The notes below the pieces were generated by a model, which saw nothing but the letters and a program-made list of their open reading frames with translations, ran no database searches and was not told the origin of the DNA. Position numbers and translations under genes: made by a program. A DNA stretch of 64,000 nucleotides from Guillardia theta CCMP2712 (taxonomy: Eukaryota > Cryptophyceae > Pyrenomonadales > Geminigeraceae), in NCBI RefSeq assembly GCF_000315625.1, contig NW_005434631.1:79101-143100 (forward strand), read 5' to 3'. Below, piece by piece: positions 1 through 10,120 of the stretch; position 1 is the stretch's first letter; every line of letters begins with the position of its first letter.

Positions 1-24
1 TTCATATATCTTATCATATACCCA

Positions 25-423
25 ATGGATCATATCGTTAACCCTGCTATGACACCCGATGAACTGAAAGCACAACAACGTAAAGAGTACCTCCGCAATT
101 ATCAACGCAAATATGCACAGACCCATAAAACTGAGGCCAAAAGAGAATATCAAAAACAATATCAAAAGGCTTATCAAAAAACTTATCAGGCCAAACATCA
201 TACCGCCCTACAAAGATATCATAATATGTCTCCTGAACAAAAACAACAATTGAATGAATACAACAAAGAACGCATCCAACAATTCACTCCTGAAAAAATG
301 GAACAATTCCGTAAATATCACAATCAAGCTAGTCTCAAATGGTATCATCTCAATAAAGACGATATTAATCGCAAACGACGCGAACAATATCTGCAAAAGA
401 AAAACAATGCTCCACCTTCATGA
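25..423 (+). CDS. YQ-repeat basic protein, paralog 1
   Basis: A 132-residue protein of unknown function. Residues 15-60 are a degenerate four-residue repeat, Y-Q-[KR]-x, rich in Gln, Lys and Tyr. A conserved tail follows with the motifs LQRYHNMSPE, NKERIQ, ASLKWYH and INRKRREQY. The same architecture recurs at 10182, 13405 and 14038, so this is the first of at least four paralogs. The ATG at 25 is the first in frame and lies in AT-rich sequence. The protein is strongly basic and probably helical, so nucleic-acid binding is plausible but unproven. No known domain is recognised. I am confident the frame is real because the paralogs conserve it while their repeat number varies. Confidence 0.8.
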   Translation: MDHIVNPAMTPDELKAQQRKEYLRNYQRKYAQTHKTEAKREYQKQYQKAYQKTYQAKHHTALQRYHNMSPEQKQQLNEYNKERIQQFTPEKMEQFRKYHNQASLKWYHLNKDDINRKRREQYLQKKNNAPPS

Positions 424-838
424 TTTGTTTTTATCATACACACCTACATCTATCCCCTCATTCAATACACACGTTATGTATACACAGTTTACACTGCATA
501 CATCTATCCTCACATTTAATATCTACATTTCCCCCTCTTCGAATTACAAAAACTACTCCCTCTCTGCAAAATATTCCTTAACAAAAATTTCACAGCACAC
601 AAAAATTATTCACCCTCAACCATCCTCACCCCTCCCCCTGTAATTAAATCTATACACCGTCAACCCATCCGCCCCTACATACTCACCATCCCTCATTATC
701 AAACTCATGCTATCCTCCAATGCCTTCAACGCCTCCACATCCACATTGCTCGATCCCTTCTTCATCTCTAATGTCATCCTACACAAACCCCTCCTTACAT
801 TACATTTTATTTTCTATCTCCTACGCACCCCACCCACG
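424..838. other. Gene-free pyrimidine-rich stretch
   Basis: From the stop of the first gene to the assembly gap the plus strand is C/T-rich with few G residues. Open frames here have no codon structure that I would call coding, and no RNA gene or clear repeat is seen. Confidence 0.5.
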
Positions 839-1500
839 NNNNNNNNNNNNNNNNNNNNNNNNNNNNNNNNNNNNNNNNNNNNNNNNNNNNNNNNNNNNNN
901 NNNNNNNNNNNNNNNNNNNNNNNNNNNNNNNNNNNNNNNNNNNNNNNNNNNNNNNNNNNNNNNNNNNNNNNNNNNNNNNNNNNNNNNNNNNNNNNNNNNN
1001 NNNNNNNNNNNNNNNNNNNNNNNNNNNNNNNNNNNNNNNNNNNNNNNNNNNNNNNNNNNNNNNNNNNNNNNNNNNNNNNNNNNNNNNNNNNNNNNNNNNN
1101 NNNNNNNNNNNNNNNNNNNNNNNNNNNNNNNNNNNNNNNNNNNNNNNNNNNNNNNNNNNNNNNNNNNNNNNNNNNNNNNNNNNNNNNNNNNNNNNNNNNN
1201 NNNNNNNNNNNNNNNNNNNNNNNNNNNNNNNNNNNNNNNNNNNNNNNNNNNNNNNNNNNNNNNNNNNNNNNNNNNNNNNNNNNNNNNNNNNNNNNNNNNN
1301 NNNNNNNNNNNNNNNNNNNNNNNNNNNNNNNNNNNNNNNNNNNNNNNNNNNNNNNNNNNNNNNNNNNNNNNNNNNNNNNNNNNNNNNNNNNNNNNNNNNN
1401 NNNNNNNNNNNNNNNNNNNNNNNNNNNNNNNNNNNNNNNNNNNNNNNNNNNNNNNNNNNNNNNNNNNNNNNNNNNNNNNNNNNNNNNNNNNNNNNNNNNN
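839..1500. other. Assembly gap (662 N)
   Basis: A run of 662 undetermined bases. Any open frame drawn across it is meaningless. The next 170 bases (1501-1672) are again pyrimidine-rich with nothing recognisable. Confidence 0.99.
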
Positions 1501-1672
1501 CCCCTACACTTATCCTTGACACATCCAACTCACTCACACTCAACATACCTTATCAGACTACTCTACCCCTTACATCCCTTACTCATTTTTATACCCACAT
1601 CTTCCCTCTAATTCGGACAAAACCCCCCGGCTAAGTCAATTAACTCTCGGACAAATCTTGGAGGATAGTAAA

Positions 1673-2336
1673 TCAACTCTCATGACTAAAGGCGTGGTTA
1701 CACTCCCTCTTATAAAACGGTTCTCTCCTCATCACCTCACCCTCCCTCGCTCTCCTCCCTACATGCACACGGAATATATTCAACGGGATCCTCTCCCTCC
1801 TCCTACATCTACTCCATCTCCCCCAATTCACCCTTATGTCCACCCTATACCTACCCATGTCCACCCTCAACAAATTCAACCATATGTAGATATCACGCAT
1901 ATATAAATACACCGGTATCGTCCTCCTAAATGTCTCATCGTAGTCCTCATCAAATTCTGTATACCATCCTGAATACATATCCTCATCCTCATACATCCTG
2001 AAAAATACCTCCTTCAGATCATACAGTCTTATCAAATCCTCCCTCGCCCTCTCCCTCCGTCATCCCCCTCCTCCTAAACACCCCATTGCTCTCTAATATC
2101 CTCAATGGTATGTCTATCAAAAGTCTGTTCTTCTTCTGCTCCCTCTTCTTCATGAAATAGTAACTAAACCCATACACCTCCTCCTCCAACTTTACCACCT
2201 TCCTCTCTATCTCGTCTATCCATGTCTCTAGGTATCCCCATATCAACTCCTGCGCACAATCCGGTAAATCATTCAGATCTATCATCCCTAAACTTTTCCT
2301 AAACAGTTTTGTTATATATTCGTATTCCCTTCTCAC
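1673..2336 (-). pseudogene. Hypothetical gene split by a frameshift
   Basis: Two minus-strand frames lie end to end and read as one protein. The upstream part (2336-2019) is rich in Leu, Glu and Lys with motifs such as DLPDCAQELIWGYLE. It runs out in a Gly-Glu string coded by a GAGGGAGAGGGCGAGGG repeat. The downstream part (2035-1673) has no ATG of its own. Read back through the same repeat it gives an Arg-Glu string, then an acidic and aromatic segment (MYEDEDMYSGWYTEFDEDY). The frame probably changes inside the purine repeat through a slippage indel. The first in-frame ATG of the upstream part is at about 2285, because the frame opens with GTG just after a stop. No family is recognised. Confidence 0.5.
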
Positions 2337-2404
2337 TTATATATCCTTACACCATTGTCTCACTCTAAAACATTTAAAGATAATAAGCCATATCTTACTA
2401 ACAC

Positions 2405-3228
2405 ATGGCACTTATCATTGATGTTGAAACCATTGGCCTACCTATGCGTGGAGGTCTCCCATATGGGCAGTTCCCTTCACATGAAAAACTTACTATGTAT
2501 GACGGTGCCCGCGTTGTACAAGTTAGCATGATGCTCTGTAATGAACATTTTGAAGAAATTGAACTTAAGGATTTCATCGTAAAAGCAGATGGGTTCTCTA
2601 TCGATAATTCTCAATTTCATGGTATCACTAACCAAATCTCTGCCACTCAAGGCATACCATTCTCAGAAGTTGCTGATGTACTCGCTTCATACCTCAATCA
2701 AGTTTCACATGTTGTTGCGCATAACGCCAATTTCGATCTTTCCATTATTAACAGTGAATTGTATCGCTTAGGCATGCACTCTATCATCGCTCAGCTCCAA
2801 GCAAAACACATCCTGTGCACCATGAAATATACTAAGATGCTTGTAAAAGCTCGGAATAGTTACGGCATCAAAGATCCTTCTCTCGCAGAACTTTATACCT
2901 TCGTCTTCAAAAAAATATCCAAAACGCTCACAATTCAAAATATGATGTCATCAATCTTCACAGTATTGTTAAATCTATGCATGATTCTAATCTACTCAAT
3001 CTTCATCAGCATATCACATATACTCCTGCTCCACAATGTGTGTCTGAATTGTCAAATGATGAACAACAAGATACTCCCGTGCCATCTGATCCTCCCGAAA
3101 TTGACCTCTCTAAATTAACCCTAACTCAACTTCGTGGTCAATGCAAGGCTAAGGGCATCAAAGGGTATACTTCCCTCAACAAAAACGCACTCATCGAAAA
3201 ACTTAACATGTCTTCCATTCTCGCATAA
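2405..3228 (+). pseudogene. DnaQ-like 3'-5' exonuclease with C-terminal SAP domain, frame shifted at A7
   Basis: The N-terminus gives the ExoI motif of DEDD exonucleases (IIDVETIGLP; D6 and E8). Near residue 105 comes the ExoII segment VVAHNANFDLSIIN. The reading frame then breaks at a run of seven A (2909-2915). One frame away, downstream sequence gives an ExoIII-like HxxxxD (HNSKYD) and then a SAP-type DNA-binding helix pair near 3100-3215. A single-base change in the A run, or a -1 slip on it, would therefore join a complete exonuclease-SAP protein of about 270 residues. DnaQ-family exonucleases proofread or process DNA ends, and SAP modules bind DNA. The start is the only good ATG, preceded by AT-rich sequence. 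I cannot tell a sequencing error, a dead gene and programmed slippage apart from this sequence alone. Confidence 0.75.
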
Positions 3229-3739
3229 AAATTATATTAATAACATTATTTTTGTACAAATACCTGTGAATATGATCATCTCTCACTTGGCAAATTGTTC
3301 ATGTTATGTTCCCCACAAAAACTATATTTCTCATTCTTGCTTTTATTTTTGGCTTTCTATCTTATGCTCCATATTGATACTTTTATATAAATCACTCATC
3401 GTAATTTAAATTAATCCTTCCCTTAGTCAAGATGCTATTGATGCTTATATTATTGATGTATTGGTACGATTAAACAATGAAGCCAAAGATATAAATATTC
3501 TACCTCAATAATATGCTCAAAGAGGTATTGCTATAGAAAATATTTTGTTTAAAGTTGCAAATGATTTTGGCACACAATATATGATACATATTTTTCAAAA
3601 ACTTGTTATAAATTAGGCTACTAGTACACACTTGGACCTTTGAGCTCTTCTTTAATACTTAAACTTTCTTCTCTTGGTTTTAAAGTTACAAAAGTTCATA
3701 AGATCTTGAAGCACAATTTCTAAGTGTCATCTACGTTTG
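3229..3739. other. Intergenic, with a possible coding remnant
   Basis: AT-rich. Between about 3415 and 3600 the plus strand gives coding-like text (for example QDAIDAYIIDVLVRLNNEA) interrupted by a stop at 3510. This could be the relic of a gene. The family cannot be named. The rest shows nothing. Confidence 0.3.
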
Positions 3740-4543
3740 TCAAATATATTCTAATGTTCCTGTTTTCAATTCTATCAATTTTATAATGTCCTCATACAAT
3801 TCCTCTGGTATCCTTATGTATCGATCATGCTCATCTTTCACATACGGATATGAAGGTGCCAATTTTATATTATTTGAATTTATCACTATTTCTTCTTTTA
3901 TATCATCCACATCACTTATATCTGTAGATTTTAAAGAGTTGAATACCTTTATAGTGTCCATTTTCTGTTGTGTAGACAGTTGTTGGATCTTAGTCATGAA
4001 TTCCGTCACATTTATTGAACTGGGCAATTTCGTTAGTTCAACAGCCACTTCTAAAGATATTTTTGAAGGACCACTCACATCTAATGAACGCAATACCTCC
4101 TCCGGTAAATCTTTTATTTTTATATATTTCTGTAATGTCTTCTTTGATATATGAATCGCATTTACTACTCTCTCTATATCTCCTTCATACACCTCATATA
4201 ATTTTGAATATGCTCTCACTTTATCATTTGTTGTCATCTGATTCCTCTGCACATTCTCTACTAAACTTATCTCCTCCGCTTTTTGATCTGATATATTCAA
4301 TACATGACAACTTATCGATTCTTTATTTAGAAGTTTCATTGCTAAATACCTTCGTTGACCTGCAATTATTTCATATTTATTACCATCTATCTTTTTCACA
4401 GTTATAGGATTTATCAAACCATTGTTCTTTATATCATTAGCTAAGTCCTCTATACCTGTCTCATCTTCCTCTGAAGTCAATGTCTTTCTCACATTCAAAG
4501 TTGAAAGGATCAGGTTCTTTATATCTATATCTAGGTAATTCAT
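3740..4543 (-). CDS. ParB-like DNA-binding/partition protein
   Basis: A 267-residue protein from the ATG at 4543; the open frame extends three codons further to a GTG. The order of motifs is that of ParB N-terminal domains: a segment stating preferred order (NGLINPITVKK), the GxRR-type nucleotide motif (EIIAGQRRYLA) and ENVQRNQMTTND, matching the ENxQR signature. A helix-turn-helix segment follows (IHISKKTLQKYIKI, about residues 135-150). The last 90 residues are unlike bacterial ParB. In bacteria and phages ParB is a CTP-dependent clamp that loads at parS sites to segregate DNA. No ParA partner is seen here. An inverted-repeat element lies about 270 bp upstream of the start and could be a target site (inference). 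ParB-like folds are also used as nucleases, so the role is open. Confidence 0.8.
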   Translation of the reverse strand: MNYLDIDIKNLILSTLNVRKTLTSEEDETGIEDLANDIKNNGLINPITVKKIDGNKYEIIAGQRRYLAMKLLNKESISCHVLNISDQKAEEISLVENVQRNQMTTNDKVRAYSKLYEVYEGDIERVVNAIHISKKTLQKYIKIKDLPEEVLRSLDVSGPSKISLEVAVELTKLPSSINVTEFMTKIQQLSTQQKMDTIKVFNSLKSTDISDVDDIKEEIVINSNNIKLAPSYPYVKDEHDRYIRIPEELYEDIIKLIELKTGTLEYI

Positions 4544-4779
4544 TATTATCACTAATTAATATGCTTTCGTTTTAAGTAATCTTTATCCCATTTCGCACCC
4601 AAAACGTTTCACTTCATTGTTCTCTTCAAATGGCACATATATTCTCTCTCCATACTTTATTACAAGTCTGTTTGCTTTACCTTTAAATCTCTTCACGATC
4701 CATATCAATTAAACATCAACATCATTGCTACCATTCATTATAATCCATTCTGCCCTCCATATCATTATATCCCTCTCTT

Positions 4780-5040
4780 CCCTAATATGCCTCTTCCTCT
4801 ATTCTAGACACCCCCTGTCGCATTTTCGACTATTACGTTTCCTACTTCCTATAATATATACCAAAAGGTATTATTCGAAAATGCGACAGTCCTTCCCTTC
4901 AACCCACTCCCTGCCTTACATAAAGGCCTTCCAACAAAAACCACCTTCTGCAATGCCATCTCTCTATCCTCGTAGATATATAACTCATCTTATAGGGAGG
5001 GGACTAATCCGAATATAATGTTAAAGGCTCATTCTGTCCG
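4780..5040. repeat. Intergenic repeat element, copy A, with 15-bp inverted repeat
   Basis: Nearly the same ~250 bp occurs again at about 6218-6478. It contains a perfect inverted repeat, CTGTCGCATTTTCGA at 4815-4829 and its reverse complement at 4875-4889, around a 45-nt AT-rich loop. Downstream come shared blocks CTTCCCTTCAACCCACTCCC and AGGGGACTAATCC. The element runs into the 3' end of the minus-strand GIY-YIG-like gene. It sits upstream of the ParB-like gene and downstream of the GIY-YIG-like gene. Confidence 0.9.
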
Positions 5041-5978
5041 CTCTCAGCTGCAATACCAATATCTTCATCCTCACCCTCTCCCTCCTCACCCTCTCCCTCC
5101 TCACCCTCTCCCTCCTCACCCTCACCCTCACCCTCATCCTCATCCTCTTCTTCTTCAGAACAGTATACTACATCACTTATTTGTTCAACACCATAGTATG
5201 GATACAACCCTTCCGCATCAGTTCGTCTCAACCCATACAGATCTCTTCTTTCAAGTTTCAAATAGTCATTTGAATTCCTTTCATTCAAAATGTCAAAATA
5301 ACATTGAAATATCTCTTTCATTGAGTCATACGTCTCTGTTGCCCAATAATCAAATAGGTCTAACACTTCATTGTTTAAATCTATCATCTCACGTATAAAT
5401 ATATCACTGTTGTATACATCATTCTCGTCATTCGTGAAGTCAAAATACTCATGAATCCATTTTATATTAACTAAGAAGTCATACACAAAACATTCCTCGT
5501 CTATTGTCTCCTTATCTATTATGCTTGTACATCTCCTGTACAAATCTTTATAGAGTGTATTGTCCCCATTGAAACATAGTCTATGCGGCTCTATCGTGTA
5601 ATAATTCTTTTCTTTTCCATCACAAAAAAAACTCCATCGCTTCTCATATACATCGACCATTCCTTCGTCTGATCTCGCATGCTTTCTTGTTATGTCATCA
5701 AAACTTTCTGTTATCTCTCTCTCGTCTCCTATGAACCACTCCATTCCCATGTATAATCTAAATCTCTTGTTGAATGTTGCCTTCAATATACTCTCTACTT
5801 CCTCATAGTTCTTACATTTCATTGTTCGCAGCATCTCCGTATCCCTTCCATACTCCTTGAACCTTTGCATTATCCTTTTTTTTGTTGTGGAACGCACTAT
5901 TCCTATCTTATACACATTCCCATCATTCACTCTCCCATTCACTCTCTCCGGTTTCACCAAGTACACCGTTCCTAGCAT
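5004..5978 (-). CDS. T5orf172/MUG113 (GIY-YIG-like) domain protein with acidic tail
   Basis: A 324-residue protein. The first 105 residues follow the T5orf172/MUG113 pattern of the GIY-YIG superfamily: a first strand GTVYLVKPE, then VYKIGIVRSTT, an Arg-rich helix (KRIMQRFKEYGRD), a Glu-containing helix (NYEEVESILK) and the closing GMEWFIGD. Such domains occur in phages, poxvirus-like and giant viruses, and are thought to be nucleases. The middle (110-265) is unassigned. The C-terminus is a Glu/Gly/Asp string coded by an imperfect 18-bp tandem repeat (about 5070-5150). The final residues fall inside the duplicated intergenic element, so the gene's 3' end was shaped by that duplication. The ATG at 5978 is the first in frame. 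Confidence 0.7.
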   Translation of the reverse strand: MLGTVYLVKPERVNGRVNDGNVYKIGIVRSTTKKRIMQRFKEYGRDTEMLRTMKCKNYEEVESILKATFNKRFRLYMGMEWFIGDEREITESFDDITRKHARSDEGMVDVYEKRWSFFCDGKEKNYYTIEPHRLCFNGDNTLYKDLYRRCTSIIDKETIDEECFVYDFLVNIKWIHEYFDFTNDENDVYNSDIFIREMIDLNNEVLDLFDYWATETYDSMKEIFQCYFDILNERNSNDYLKLERRDLYGLRRTDAEGLYPYYGVEQISDVVYCSEEEEDEDEGEGEGEEGEGEEGEGEEGEGEDEDIGIAAESGQNEPLTLYSD

Positions 5979-6217
5979 CCTTTCTTCTCGTTTTTTATAT
6001 TTCGTTTATATATCTTTATATCCTTACCATATACGTGCGAAAAAATGCTCATTCATGTGTTAAATACATATTCGTCATTGACTGCCTATCCATAAACCTA
6101 TAATTCAACAACTTAACTTTTATTCTTATCAATTTCAGTCTTCTGCTACTAACACTTTCATTATCACTATGTTATACTCTACTCTTAGTATCTTTCCTCG
6201 ACCCTCCATACATCCCT

Positions 6218-6478
6218 ATCTTCCCCAATATGCCTCTTCCTCTATTCTATACACCCCTGTCGCATTTTCGACTATTACGTTTTATACTTCCTATAATATA
6301 TACCAAAAGGTAATCTTCGAAAATGCGACAGTCCTTCCCTTCAACCCACTCCCTGCCTTTCATTAAGGCCTTCCAACATCACACACCTTCTGCAATGCCA
6401 TCTCTCTATCCATGTAGTTATACACTTATGATCTTCTAGGGGACTAATCCAAAGGCCTATTCACATCCGCTTTCAGCT
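6218..6478. repeat. Intergenic repeat element, copy B, with 15-bp inverted repeat
   Basis: Second copy of the element at 4780-5040. Its inverted repeat has arms at 6257-6271 and 6317-6331, again with a 45-nt spacing, and the arm sequence is identical to copy A. The loops share the core CTATAATATATACCAAAAGG. Both copies end with a CAGCTGCAAT block at the 3' end of a minus-strand gene. Perfect conservation of the arms while the flanks drift suggests selection on the palindrome. The remaining bases of 5979-6217 are AT-rich with nothing recognisable. Confidence 0.9.
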
Positions 6479-9400
6479 GCAATAGTTAAAACAATCTATT
6501 ATCTTCAGTGTATCTTCTTTTATTTCCATGGTGTAATCATAATAATCTAAACGTTTGTCTTCATGCGTAAACTTCTTTCTATTACCTGTTTCTTTCAATT
6601 CCATTTGGAATAGTTTTGACATCAGGAAATTCAATTTAGATATTGGTTTTTCAGCATCCTTGCTCTTCTTCAGTTTAAACTGGATATAGAACTCATAGTA
6701 CATACTATTTATCTCTTTCTCATATATCTTGATGTTCTTGCCCGATATGATCGTATCTTTATTAAAATTATCAAACTTGATATCCAATATCTCCACGATC
6801 CTATGGACCATCCTTGTTAGCTTGTCGTTTTCCAAGAACTTGTTTATGCTCTTGATGATGTTCTTCTCTTGATGATATAGCTGTATCAATGACGACACTA
6901 TGTTAAAATTAATGTTCTCATTGCCTACAGATTTATATACCTTCTCAATGATCCTCTTATAATCTTCCACATCCATACGATGTAGATATATATCATAAAT
7001 ATATACTAAGAAGGCATCTCTCTGTTGTCTCTCTTTGTCCTTTCGATGCTTCAAGACATTATTTATGTATTCAAAGTAATTGTAATTGTATGCCTTTAGC
7101 ACTTCAGAATGGTGTTTAAACATGTCCTTTTTGTTTATTGCCTGCTCTACGGTTGTCTCCTCAGCATCCTCCACATGATCCTTCAGAGCACAGTATATCC
7201 CTTCATGGGTTCTGATACATTCTTTTTCTATAAACCTATTATCGGCTTGTTTGCTTACCTGGTACTTGAAACAATCTATCAGATAGGGTTTCTGGATATG
7301 ATCCCTCTCTGTATTGTTTATCCTAAGGTTGCGGAACATCTCTTTAAAGCCTTCCTCCATGTTGCAATTAGACTCCTTGCTAGGATGCTTTACATGCTTG
7401 AGATAGTCCTCTGAAACCACCTGATTCCTGAACTTTACATAGGTGTGCTCAAAGTCTGGATTTCTCTTGTAATATATATCTATGTTCTGATATCCTTCGG
7501 CATCTGCCTTGACATATCTAAATCTATGCAATGCTTGAAATATGGTGTTTGTACGAATAAAACCATTAGGAACACTCCCAAATTCATCAAGAAGTATCAC
7601 CTTCTTGGTCCAGTAATCTCTAGATTCCTCTGAAAAGCCTGTGGTTAAAGTGAAAGTGTGCAGACACACATCTATGTTGTGTTTGCTGATCAGTTTAGGA
7701 TTTTTTATGTATTTTTTATGTTCTTCTTTGTTATCCCCTGTGATGATCAGATGTTTAATGCCATGCTTATCAAACTCTTTTTCAAACCGTTCCTTGTTAC
7801 ACTTGAAGACTACCACTCCACATATCTTATGTCCATTCTTCACATCCTTTATGATGTTCTTCAAGAAGTATTCTGATACATTGTATTGCTCTTTATTATA
7901 CTCTTTTTTGTACCTTCTGATGTCACACCGTAGATTGTACCTTTGCTTAAAACGGATATCATCTGTATGATAGAAATCAACCGGCTTGCTGAACCTCTTG
8001 GATAGGTCATATAGAAAATCTACAGAGGCCCTGCTAAATCTAAATAGAGCCTCTGCGAATATTACCCTCTTCAGGCTGCTGTAGGTGAATAGATCATTCA
8101 ACACATTAACTATTTCCTCTCTCACATTCTTGTTCTTTCGCTCATCGGTTGTTGGATTTACCAATGAATTGGTGAGCTCATCTAACTCATCTATTATGAT
8201 ATAGTCGTAATCGAAGCGTTCTAACTTGCTAAGGGATTGGATTGAGATAATGAGACGTCCTTTCTTGAAGCGATCAGGAACCGTCATGTCATTGTACAGA
8301 CTGAATGTTTGGAGCCATTTCTCCATCATTATCCCATTCACTCTTGTCCTTAGAGTGGTTGCTAGATTTATGTTGGACACTATAATCAGAACATTATCAT
8401 CGCTGTTTTCTATATCTTGGAGCATGTACTCTGTCTTCCCAAATCCCATTGAGGCCGATAGAGCTATGAAAGTCTTATCTGATTCTATCTTTTCTCCAAA
8501 TGAGGGATATGGCAGCACATTGAACCGCTCCTTGATATAGTCTAGACTGACTGTTGTATTTTTTGGTAGGTTGTGTCTGTGCCACGATGAAACCACATTC
8601 TCATCATACATCTTGGCAATCATTACAAGGCTACCAATTGGATCTGCCCATTGTAACGTAGATTTGTGCAGCATGCTATTCAGCCTTGACAACATCTCTT
8701 GCAATGTTATCCTCTCTTGTTCATTATTTTCATTGAATGAGTTTAGCAAACAGTATAATGAGCTTAGTTTGGTCTCATAAAGGGATTTGATGTTGTTCTT
8801 ATGTATCTCTATATCGTCCATTCTTTCTGTTGGACAAACCTTCTCAAGCTCTTCTATCATCTGCTCTTTGGATAGGCTTCCATATCTCTTTACCTTCAAT
8901 TCCTTACACTTGTTTAGAAGTGTGATCTTGTCCCATGTCAGATATTGACAATGATTTATGTAGGCCTTATGGGTCCATTCAATCATGAGAGATAGAAAAG
9001 TATCAACCCTGTCCTCATATTTGATATGGATTGAACCCTGTAGGTCATTGAACATCTCTTCTGGGGTCTCTGTCAAGAAATTGGTCACTGTTAAAATCAA
9101 CTTCTTCCAGTTATATGTATTGATAGAGATAATGTCATTCTGTATGGTCTTTATGAGATACATGACAAAGTGTTCATTTATGTCAGGCTTCAATATATGC
9201 TTACCTGTGTAGGTGAACGTGCCGTTGTCTAATTGCGATGGCCTCTTGACACGCTTTGGAGGGCTTATATTGAAGGGCTTCTTTTTACCATTCAATATGC
9301 TCGGATCAAACCTTGAGAACCTGTTTGATTCTTCATATTCACCTACAAGATACTTGTAGAATGGCTCTCCTTGTGGTTTGACGGCCCTCTTGATTGTAGG

Positions 9401-10084
9401 TGTGACTATGTATTGGTTGTTGTGGTATACCATCTTGGATTGATTTATAAGCCTGAATTGCTGATGCTGTTTGTAGATTGACATGTCTATAACATTCTTC
9501 TGTAGACTTGGTAAATGTCTCTTTATCTTCACTTCAAACTCTGTTACAGGCACATCGATTACCTTCATGAGGTCTCGGCAATATCTCCAGTCAAGGTGTA
9601 TTGGCAGTATCACATGGTATGATAGTTTGTACCTTGCCTCTGCATGCTGTCTGCCATTTGACTCACATATTATCACGTTGTCTACATGCAGCCCCTCTAT
9701 GCCCAATTCATATGTCATCACGTCAATGCTGCTCTTCGCAAATTCTATGATCTCATCTAAGAGAGGATATCGGCCCTCTGATTGCATCCTCTCATACTCC
9801 TTGGCCCTCTTTTCATCATCCACCAATATGTCTATATCAATTGGCAACCCTGTGTTCCTGCCATGCTTTAGGACCTCATAGAGGTTGAGGTTTTGCCCTA
9901 TCATTGGGTTCTTGTAATCCGTCACACAGAAGTCCTTTACCACCTTCTTCTTTGGATCATCAGTGTTAAGTTTCTTTTTGTCACTACTTATGATAATGTT
10001 TGTTCTTCCAAGAGCATTCTCCTTGAAGATCTTACCATCCTTTATCTGGCCATACCATCTCTTCACATAATCTTTCTTCAACAT
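6473..10084 (-). CDS. Primase (AEP) fused to herpesvirus-type origin-binding SF2 helicase
   Basis: A 1203-residue replication protein. Residues 75-215 form an archaeo-eukaryotic primase core with all three motifs: GLPIDIDI (D83, D85), YKLSYHVILP (H158) and VIDMSIYKQHQQFRLINQ (D201, R212). A SAP-like helix pair lies near 390-417. From about 540 comes a superfamily 2 helicase of the herpesvirus origin-binding (OBP/UL9) type: Walker A SASMGFGKTEY (545-552) and Walker B YIIIDELDELTN (D633, E634). The C-terminal helicase half follows, with VILLDEFGSVPNGFIRTNTI near 870. AEP-OBP fusions are known from giant viruses and related elements. The expected job is origin recognition, unwinding and priming of viral DNA. 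The gene is completely open and has a clear ATG at 10084. It diverges from the YQ gene at 10182 across 97 bp. Confidence 0.88.
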   Translation of the reverse strand: MLKKDYVKRWYGQIKDGKIFKENALGRTNIIISSDKKKLNTDDPKKKVVKDFCVTDYKNPMIGQNLNLYEVLKHGRNTGLPIDIDILVDDEKRAKEYERMQSEGRYPLLDEIIEFAKSSIDVMTYELGIEGLHVDNVIICESNGRQHAEARYKLSYHVILPIHLDWRYCRDLMKVIDVPVTEFEVKIKRHLPSLQKNVIDMSIYKQHQQFRLINQSKMVYHNNQYIVTPTIKRAVKPQGEPFYKYLVGEYEESNRFSRFDPSILNGKKKPFNISPPKRVKRPSQLDNGTFTYTGKHILKPDINEHFVMYLIKTIQNDIISINTYNWKKLILTVTNFLTETPEEMFNDLQGSIHIKYEDRVDTFLSLMIEWTHKAYINHCQYLTWDKITLLNKCKELKVKRYGSLSKEQMIEELEKVCPTERMDDIEIHKNNIKSLYETKLSSLYCLLNSFNENNEQERITLQEMLSRLNSMLHKSTLQWADPIGSLVMIAKMYDENVVSSWHRHNLPKNTTVSLDYIKERFNVLPYPSFGEKIESDKTFIALSASMGFGKTEYMLQDIENSDDNVLIIVSNINLATTLRTRVNGIMMEKWLQTFSLYNDMTVPDRFKKGRLIISIQSLSKLERFDYDYIIIDELDELTNSLVNPTTDERKNKNVREEIVNVLNDLFTYSSLKRVIFAEALFRFSRASVDFLYDLSKRFSKPVDFYHTDDIRFKQRYNLRCDIRRYKKEYNKEQYNVSEYFLKNIIKDVKNGHKICGVVVFKCNKERFEKEFDKHGIKHLIITGDNKEEHKKYIKNPKLISKHNIDVCLHTFTLTTGFSEESRDYWTKKVILLDEFGSVPNGFIRTNTIFQALHRFRYVKADAEGYQNIDIYYKRNPDFEHTYVKFRNQVVSEDYLKHVKHPSKESNCNMEEGFKEMFRNLRINNTERDHIQKPYLIDCFKYQVSKQADNRFIEKECIRTHEGIYCALKDHVEDAEETTVEQAINKKDMFKHHSEVLKAYNYNYFEYINNVLKHRKDKERQQRDAFLVYIYDIYLHRMDVEDYKRIIEKVYKSVGNENINFNIVSSLIQLYHQEKNIIKSINKFLENDKLTRMVHRIVEILDIKFDNFNKDTIISGKNIKIYEKEINSMYYEFYIQFKLKKSKDAEKPISKLNFLMSKLFQMELKETGNRKKFTHEDKRLDYYDYTMEIKEDTLKIIDCFNYCS

Positions 10085-10120
10085 CTTTTTGCTTAAACTT
10101 ATTTGTAATTTATAACATAG

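Noticed and set aside
707-1634. Long open frames of 241-304 codons across 707-1634 on both strands
   Set aside because: They are made almost entirely of undetermined bases (839-1500) and have no real coding content.
3415-3513. Ulp1-like cysteine protease remnant
   Set aside because: One short helix-like stretch resembles the family's start, but no catalytic His, Asp or Cys segments follow.
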